Shown here: piece after piece, positions 57,490 through 64,000 of the stretch
Layout: every line of letters begins with the position of its first letter
Numbering within the stretch: the first letter of the stretch is position 1
Assembly (NCBI RefSeq): GCF_907164915.1
Contig: NC_061868.1
Span: forward strand, 28,639,819-28,703,818
Length of the DNA: 64,000 nucleotides
Source: Impatiens glandulifera
Taxonomy: Eukaryota; Streptophyta; Magnoliopsida; Ericales; Balsaminaceae
Direction: 5' to 3'
Position numbers and translations under genes: made by a program
Notes under the pieces: generated by a model
Seen by the model: the letters and a program-made list of their open reading frames with translations, nothing else
Databases searched by the model: none
Told to the model about the DNA's origin: nothing

Positions 57490-60400
57490 TTAAGCATCCT
57501 TAGGAAGGATCTGACTAATGTCGGTTAAACCGAGAGTAAGTCTAAATTGAGAGAACTTAGCTTCCTGTAGAGGCTTTGTGAAGATATCGGCTACTTGTTG
57601 ATCTGTCGGTACGTATTCTAGCCGGATATGCTTCAGCATGACATGTTCCTGGATGAAGTGGTGCTTTATGTCAATGTGCTTGGTTCTGGAGTGGAGAACC
57701 GGATTATAGGTGATTGCTATGGCACTCGTGTTGTCACAGAAGATCGGAGACTCTTCGGCTATGACACCGAAGTCCGTCAGTTGTTGTTGGATCCAAAGGG
57801 GTTGTGAGCAGCAGCTTCCAGCCGCTAGGTATTCAGCTTCTGCAGTTGATGTGGCCACCGATGTCTGTTTCTTGCTATGCCATGAAACAAGCCGGTCACC
57901 TAGGAACTGACATGTTCCGCTGGTGCTTTTTCTGTCAATCTTACAACCTACATAGTCTGCATCTGAATAACTCGTTATGTTAAAGGACGAGTCCTTTGGA
58001 TACCACAGGCCGACATCAGGTGTTCCCTTTAGGTACTTCAATATTCTCTTTACGGCTGTGTAGTGGGATTGTTTTGGATTGGCTTGGAATCTTCCACACA
58101 CACCGACTGCAAATAGAATGTCCGGTCTACTCGCTGTCAGGTATAGGAGAGAACCGATGATGCCCCGATAAGCGATCTGGTCTACCGATTGACCCTCATC
58201 ATCCTTGTCCAATTTATACGATGAGCTCATTGGAGTAGCCGTTGAGGAACATGTATCCATCCCAAACTTCTTTAGAAGCTCCTTGGTGTACTTGAGTTAA
58301 CTTATGAAAGTTCCTTCTTCGAGTTGTTTAACCTGAAGACCTAGGAAGAAACTTAATTCTCCCATCATACTCATTTCAAACTTGTTAGTCATCAGGGTTG
58401 AAAATTTATCACACAGCTTAGGATCGGTTGAACCGAAGATGATATCATCTACATAGATTTGAACAAGTAAGATATGCCCTTTTTTCTCAAACCTGAAAAG
58501 TGTTTTGTCCACCGAACCGATGGTGAAGTTATGTTCTATCAAAAATGCAGTTAGTGTGTCATACCAGGCTCTAGGTGCTTGCTTTAGACCGTATAAAGCT
58601 TTGTTGAGCCGGTATACATGGTTTGGAAATTCAGCACTTTTGAAGTCGGGTGGTTGTTCGACATACACCTCTTCACGTAGGTCACCATTCAAAAATGCAC
58701 TCTTAACATCCATTTGAAAAACCTTAAAGTTTTTGAAAGTAGCAAAGGCTAGAAATATTCTAATGGATTCAATCCTAGCTACAGGGGCAAATGATTCTTC
58801 AAAATCAATGCTTTCTTCCTGTTTGTAACCTTGCGCCACTAATCTGGCTTTGTTCCTCGTGACCAAACCGTCTTCATTGAGTTTGTTTCTAAATACCCAT
58901 CTTGTTCCTATGACCGGTTGATCTTTCGGTCTAGGGACTAGGTACCAGACTTTATTACTCTCAAACTGGTTTAGCTCTTCTTGCATTCGCAAAATCCAAT
59001 CCGGATCTGACAATGCTTCATCTATTCTTTTCGGCTCAATCTGGGATATGAAAGCGGAATTAAAATATTCTTCCAGAAGTTGACGCCTAGTTCGAACAGG
59101 TTCTGAAGGGTCACCTATAATTTTCTCAGGAGGATGTTTGGTGTTTCTTTTGAAGTTCGGTTCAGGGATGTCTACCAGATTACCGTTTATTTGATCAATT
59201 CTAGACATGTCGGTAGGCTAAACAGGATTGTCAGACCGACCGACTTCCTCGGATTGGACCGAAGTGTCAGCTTCCTGTTGTGGGACAGCTTGATCCGGCT
59301 GGGTTTCAATATTACCCATTTGGTCATGGACAAACCGCCTGAAGACCGGTGTCTCATCTTCACTATCAGAGTGGATATTGTTGTTTTCCAATCTGTTGTG
59401 TATATCAAAGCATGATGCAATATTACTTTCAACCGATTCATCGAAAACCACGTGAAGTGATTCCTCCATGGTTAAAGTTCTATTATTGTACACTCTATAT
59501 GCCTTACTCACTGCTGAGTAGCCTAACATGATCCCAGTATCGATTTTTGCATCAAATGCAGAAAGATATGTTTTACCATTTATATGAATGTAGCATTTAC
59601 AACCGAAAACCTTGAGGTATTTAAGATTGGGAACCCTGTTAAAATAAACCTCATATGGTGTTTTGTTATGAAACTTGTTAATCAGAGACCGATTTTGTGT
59701 GTAACATGCAGTATTGATAGCCTCAGCCCAAAATTTCTAGGCAATACCCGAATCAGCTATCATGGACCGTGCGACTTCCTTGAGAGTTCGGTTTCTTCTT
59801 TCGGTCAGGCCATTTTGTTGAGGAGTCCTAGCACTAGACAACTCGTGTCTAATACCGGATTCATCAAGAAATGCGGTTAAGGTACTATTGGTAAATTCGG
59901 TACCTCTATCACTTCTAATGCTATTGATGCGAGTTGATTTTTCATTTTGCAAACGTTTAAGCAGTGTGATCAAGTTTGATGCGGTTTCACGTTTAGATGG
60001 CAAAAATATTACCCATGTAAATCTAGAATAATCATCAATAACTACCATGGTGTAAAGCATACCTCCTAGGCTAACGACCTGAATCGGTCCAAATAAATCC
60101 ATGTGAAGGAGATCTAAGCATCGGCTAGATTGGATATTTCCTTTACTCTTAAAGGTTGACTTGGTCTGTTTACCCATTTGACATGCTGAACAAACCTTAT
60201 CCTTGTTAAATACTATGTCAGGAATACCTTCAACTAGCTTTTTGCCGCGAATGTAGTTTAAGGTTTTCATGTTTAGATGGTTTAGTCTCTTATGCCACAA
60301 CCAGGTTTGATCAGTCTTAGTTATCATGCATATAGGGTGTTCTACCTTAGTTTTCCAGTCTACCTTGTAAATATTTCCTAGCCTATTTCCGGTTAGCAGT

Positions 60401-60765
60401 ATAATGCCTTGAGAGTTCTTAACTAAGCATGCATGTTTAAGAAATTATACCGTGTATCCAGCATCACACATTTGACTAATGCTTAGCAAGTTAAAACGTA
60501 GGTTTTCAACTAGAAGTACGTTATCAATAGTTAAGTTACCATGGACAATCTTACCCTTTCCCACAGTTCTACCTTTTGAGTTATCACCGAAGGTGATTAA
60601 TGCACCGGTTTCTATTCTGATGTCGGTTAGCAGGTTGTTGTTCCCGGTCATAAGCCTGGAGCAACCACTATCCAAGTACCATTCAGAATTTCCTAGCCGT
60701 TTCATTATATCCTGCAAAATGTACATATTTACAACTATTTGGTACCCACATTCACTTGGGTCCAC
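57490..60765 (-). pseudogene. copia-2 pol: protease, integrase, RT, RNase H
   Basis: A single frame from 60765 to 57490 with four in-frame stops (60445, 59737, 59218, 58297). Protease: WYLDSGCSRLMTG (near 60660). Integrase: HKRLNHLNMKTL..CSACQMGKQ zinc domain, catalytic Asp in LHMDLFGP, Asp in IRSDRGTEF, Glu in [53 protein letters not shown] and YVDDIIFGS. RNase H: YSDADYVGCKIDRKSTSG..TAEAEYLAAG and DNTSAIAI..HSRTKHIDIKHHF. Two of the stops (59737, 58297) sit at likely Gln codons. All catalytic residues remain. Confidence 0.9.
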
Positions 60766-62559
60766 ATGCGATTAGTCCCTTGGGTATCCAAACCTTGACA
60801 AACCGGACAACCTTCTTTGCTAAGGTTTTAACCGTTCTTTTGGCACTCGGTCTTGGATATCTCGGTTTTTCTACAAAAGTCTTAAATGAGGGTGATATTT
60901 GGTTTGACCTATGCGGTTGAGGATTGGCTTTCTTATTTTTGAGAAGGTCGGCTTTTCTTTTCTCAGGATCAAGCCACTTCTCAGAGTCGGTTGGACCAAC
61001 ATAGTTGTACTTTAGTTTTTCTTCCGTATAATATGCGGTCAATTCTTCTTCAGCGGTCAAGGAGCTTTTGATGAATCTTATAAGAGGAAGGTTACTCCTT
61101 GTAAACCTTACTTTCTCTACGGGTTTTTGGTCTTTGGAGCTATCCTTTGTGTATCCTAAGCCGAACATGCAAAAAGGGTGTCTGTAATGACTACACATTT
61201 TCTTTACCATGTCACTAGATCTCTTATATGCAGCCATCTTATACTGGAGTCGGGCATTTTCTTCCTCGGTTAGTTCTCTAGCTGGTTCATTGGGTTGTTC
61301 GGTCCTAATTGGTGGTTCAGGTTCTAATTCGGTTTCTATGTTAGGGATTTCATCAGGTTCCATGACCTCTGGTTCGGTTATAACGGGTACTTCTGGTTCT
61401 GTCGGAATGGGTACTATAGGGTCGTTTCTAAGGTTGAGTTTCTTAGGTAACATAGCTAGTAGGTTCTTATACTCTTCTACCATGTCATTCAATGCATTAT
61501 ATAACTCATCTTTAGTAAATTCTTCACAGGGAGAGTCAAATACATGTTCCTCATTTGCCATGAGACATGTGAGTTCATCATCACTGTCACTGTGAGCCCA
61601 TAGACTTCCTCCATCATCGGCTATCAGTGCTTTCTGAACCTCACTTCCTTCACCGGTTTGTTGATAGTTGTTTCGGTTATCTTGGTTATCCGGTTTCCGG
61701 TTATCCCTCCTCGGTTTTCTGCATTCCCACTTAAAATGTCCCAAACAGTTACAGTTATAGCACCTTACATTGGATTTATCACCATAGTTGTAGTTTGTCG
61801 GTTGGCTTCTTTTCATGAACCTCCCAAACTTCTGTGCAAGCATTTCCATGGAATCCTCAGTGAACTGTTCGGCGGTTCTGATCGGTGCAGGTGCAGGAGC
61901 AACCGGTTCTGTGGATGTGATCAGTGCTCTGGTTGAGGTTGAAGCCGAAACTTCTTCTTCAGTTCTAGATCTCATTTCAAACTCATATGCCTTAAGATCT
62001 TCGAATACATCATGCAGCTTCATCTTGTTTAGGCAGTTTGATTCCCTCATCACCATTGTCTTTATGTCCCATGCACTTGGAATAGATCTTAAAGCTTTCA
62101 TGATAACTTCCTTGTTGTCATACCTCTTGCCAAGAGTTGCTAACTCATCTAGAACACCAGTGAACCGGTCACTGTACTCTTTCATTGTTTCTCCCGGTTT
62201 CATCTTGATGCTTTCAAATTTCTGAGTAGCCACCATTATCTTGTTTCCTTTGTTCTTTCATTTCCCTCAAAGATCTGAATAACCGTGTCCCATGTCTCCT
62301 TTGCGGTTTTGCAGTCTCTGATTTTGCAGTATGTATTTCTATCCACACTGTTGGAGATCCGGTTTCTAGCATGGTTGTCCAGGTTATTTCTTCTCCTGTC
62401 TTCACCTGTCCATTCCTTTCTGTCCTTATCGATGATTATCGGTCCTTCGGCCAGAATGGACTCCATCTCATCATCCAAAGTGATTAAGTGTAGGTGCATG
62501 CGTGCCTTCCAGTTGGCAAAATCATCACCTTCTAGCATTGGAGGCCTATCGAAAGACAT
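60752..62559 (-). pseudogene. copia-2 gag (frameshifted)
   Basis: Starts MSFDRPPMLEGDDFANWKAR at 62559 (gag N-terminal motif) and shifts frame near 62236. It then continues VATQKFESIKMKPGETMKEY..MKALRSIPSAWDIK (UBN2-type gag) and a CCHC knuckle VRCYNCNCLGHFKWECRKP near 61745. The ~330-residue C-terminal extension is Glu/Pro-rich (PIPTEPEVPVITEPEV) and basic, as in long SIRE gags. The protease lies in another frame from 60765. Confidence 0.88.
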
Positions 62560-62584
62560 GCTTGCTTGAGTATTGAAACTAACT

Positions 62585-62596
62585 GCTCTGATACCA
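62585..62596 (-). promoter_or_regulatory. primer binding site of copia-2
   Basis: TGGTATCAGAGC on the minus strand, two bases after the 5' LTR end at 62599; complementary to initiator Met tRNA. Confidence 0.9.
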
Positions 62597-62598
62597 AT

Positions 62599-63898
62599 TG
62601 TTAGGATCTAGGTCGCCGCTGGAGGACCGGGGTTGGGCCGGTTAGCGGGTCTCACTTTAAGGGTGGTGGTTAATCCGGTTAGAGATTAACACCGGGGTTT
62701 CAATACTACACAAACTGTCACAAACCCTTGAACTAGGTTCAAGCGCGGAAGAGGTTTGTTTCAGGTTGAAGCAGCACACTTGTATGATAGGCAGAACCGG
62801 TTTCGGATGATGAAGGTTTGAAGATTGATGGGTCGGTTTTTGTAACCTGGCGGTCCGGTTTGAATAGAGTTAAATAGATTAGAGCGGTGTTGGTCGGTTA
62901 GAAAATGGAACCGGCAGAAAGTAATTAACAAAACAGATTTTATGGATGTTCGGAGATGAAGCTCCTACGTCACCCCTTCCTCTCGAAACCGCGAGAAGGA
63001 TATTCACTAAGGAATACAAGTACAATCCGATCGAGACTTATTTCCTGCTCGATAACACTCTTACAATTTACACCGAAATTGTAAAATACACACTTCAACT
63101 CTAGCACTTAGGCTTTCTCTAGAGATAGAACACACTGTTTTCACTTGTAAATTAAATGCTCGTTGTATTGCTCGTGTCTCGCTGTGTGTCCCTCTCAGAA
63201 TCTCTTGTTGTCCCGCATTTACTCTTCTTCAACTGCTCCTTTTATAGGTGAAATATGCCAACGGTCATATTTCACTTTCTTGAGTCTGATTGGCTGAGCA
63301 GAGGTTCAGTGATTCAGACTCTGCGGTCATCTGTTCAGACCTGGCGGTCAACTCTGCATACTTTGCAGTCTGTTCTTCCGGTGTGTAGGACAAACCTGCT
63401 AGGTTTGTCTTTTACTCAATGTGGTAACTGTTGGTTAGACTATTGTCTGTACTTGGAAGATTGCCTCTGATTTATCCTGAAAGTGGAAAGATCTTGTAGG
63501 ACTATTTTCTGCAGCCTGCAGACTTTCCTCAGACTTGTATGGATATGGAAGTGTTCAGTCTGTTCCTTTGGTATCATCTTCAACAGATACCCGAATTGTC
63601 TTCTTGTACTGGTCGGTCATTCGACTTAACCGGATGGCTTCCGGTGTGAGTGGTTTAACCGGACAGCTTCCGATTATTCCTTTTCCTTGTGGCTGATCGA
63701 CTGTCTGGTGTTTCCGGTTTTAAGCTTTGGCCGATCCTTTCTTTGTGCGGTTATATTTCGAATGTCCTGGTCGGTTTAATAGCTTGACCGGTTAGTCTTC
63801 TTAGCCGGTTCATTTGTTTGACCGGTCCGGTTCCTTGTTCCTGCATGAAAGGTTTTATTTATGTTAAGTTCTGTGAACCGGTCTAATTTTATCTAACA
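62599..63898 (-). repeat. 5' LTR of copia-2
   Basis: 1300 bp, same length as 50285-51584, about 20 differences by eye. Followed by AAAAAGTATT. Confidence 0.93.
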
Positions 63899-64000
63899 AA
63901 AAGTATTGACTAGAGTTTTTCTTTTAATTTGTAGTTTGGTGATACTCGAAAAGGGCTTTCGCGCAGTGTCAGACTTGAGATTTCGAGGCCTGAGGCAAGC
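63899..64000. other. right flank of copia-2
   Basis: Contains AAAAGGGCTTTCGCGC and TTCGAGGCCTGAGGC, possibly the continuation of the gypsy-LTR-like sequence at 49937-50279 that copia-2 interrupted. Too short to classify. Confidence 0.3.

Larger units (their letters stand above)
50285..63898 (-). mobile_element. copia-2: SIRE/Maximus-like copia with three env-like genes
   Basis: A 13614-bp element with two 1300-bp LTRs (TG..CA). The left flank AAAAG (50280-50284) and right flank AAAAAG (from 63899) make a near-perfect target duplication. On the minus strand the order is 5' LTR, initiator-Met primer site (62585-62596), gag, protease, integrase, RT, RNase H, then three paralogous env-like units, polypurine tract and 3' LTR. 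Long LTRs and ORFs after pol are features of the SIRE/Maximus group. About 20 LTR differences by eye (~1.7%) mean a fairly young insertion, yet pol has four stops and gag-pol two frameshifts. Confidence 0.92.

Overview
The window is nuclear DNA of a flowering plant, almost certainly a eudicot. The evidence is spliced genes with GT..AG introns, a chloroplast-type cysteine desulfurase with an N-terminal transit-like extension, Ty1/copia and Ty3/gypsy elements primed by initiator Met tRNA, a Mutator-like element (MULE) and long AT-rich spacers. The retrotransposon 'env-like' proteins resemble a family I associate with asterids (Gesneriaceae/Lamiales); that placement is inference. One 500-base run of N lies at 737-1236.

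Layout. 1-9045: minisatellites, a copia protease scrap, and two adjacent broken host-gene fragments (kinesin motor, SAM methyltransferase). 9046-17840: an old, 5'-truncated copia element on the minus strand (copia-1), into which a gag-protease-only gypsy-like element (13881-17216) has inserted; its LTR and flank are duplicated in an unusual way. 17949-26125: an 8.16 kb MULE with a perfect 9-bp target duplication, ~148-bp terminal inverted repeats, a plus-strand DUF1985/Ulp1-protease gene and a convergent minus-strand MudrA-type transposase gene. 26126-36175: remnants including a Tat-type gypsy element (minus strand) with tandem repeats, interrupted by a Tork-like copia element (28351-32262, target duplication GTTAT) and a hAT-like MITE (34440-34895). 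36181-36835: a ~215-bp tandem repeat.

37474-47032 holds the only two apparently intact host genes, arranged convergently: NFS2 (chloroplast SufS-type cysteine desulfurase, 10 exons, plus strand) and the eIF2B gamma subunit gene (13 exons, minus strand). I rebuilt both from splice sites with the reading frame preserved throughout.

50285-63898: a 13.6 kb SIRE/Maximus-like copia element (copia-2, minus strand) with 1300-bp LTRs. Downstream of pol it carries three diverged paralogous env-like genes, each preceded by a TATA-like box and a short pyrimidine-rich leader. The older copia-1 has the same ORF and the same upstream arrangement.

Most element ORFs are disabled by stops that fit C-to-T change at Trp, Gln or Arg codons, as expected from deamination of methylated DNA. 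The strongest candidates for something under-described are the multi-gene env-like cassette with apparent internal promoters, the LTR-plus-flank duplication of the gag-only element, and the palindromic repeat system of the MULE.
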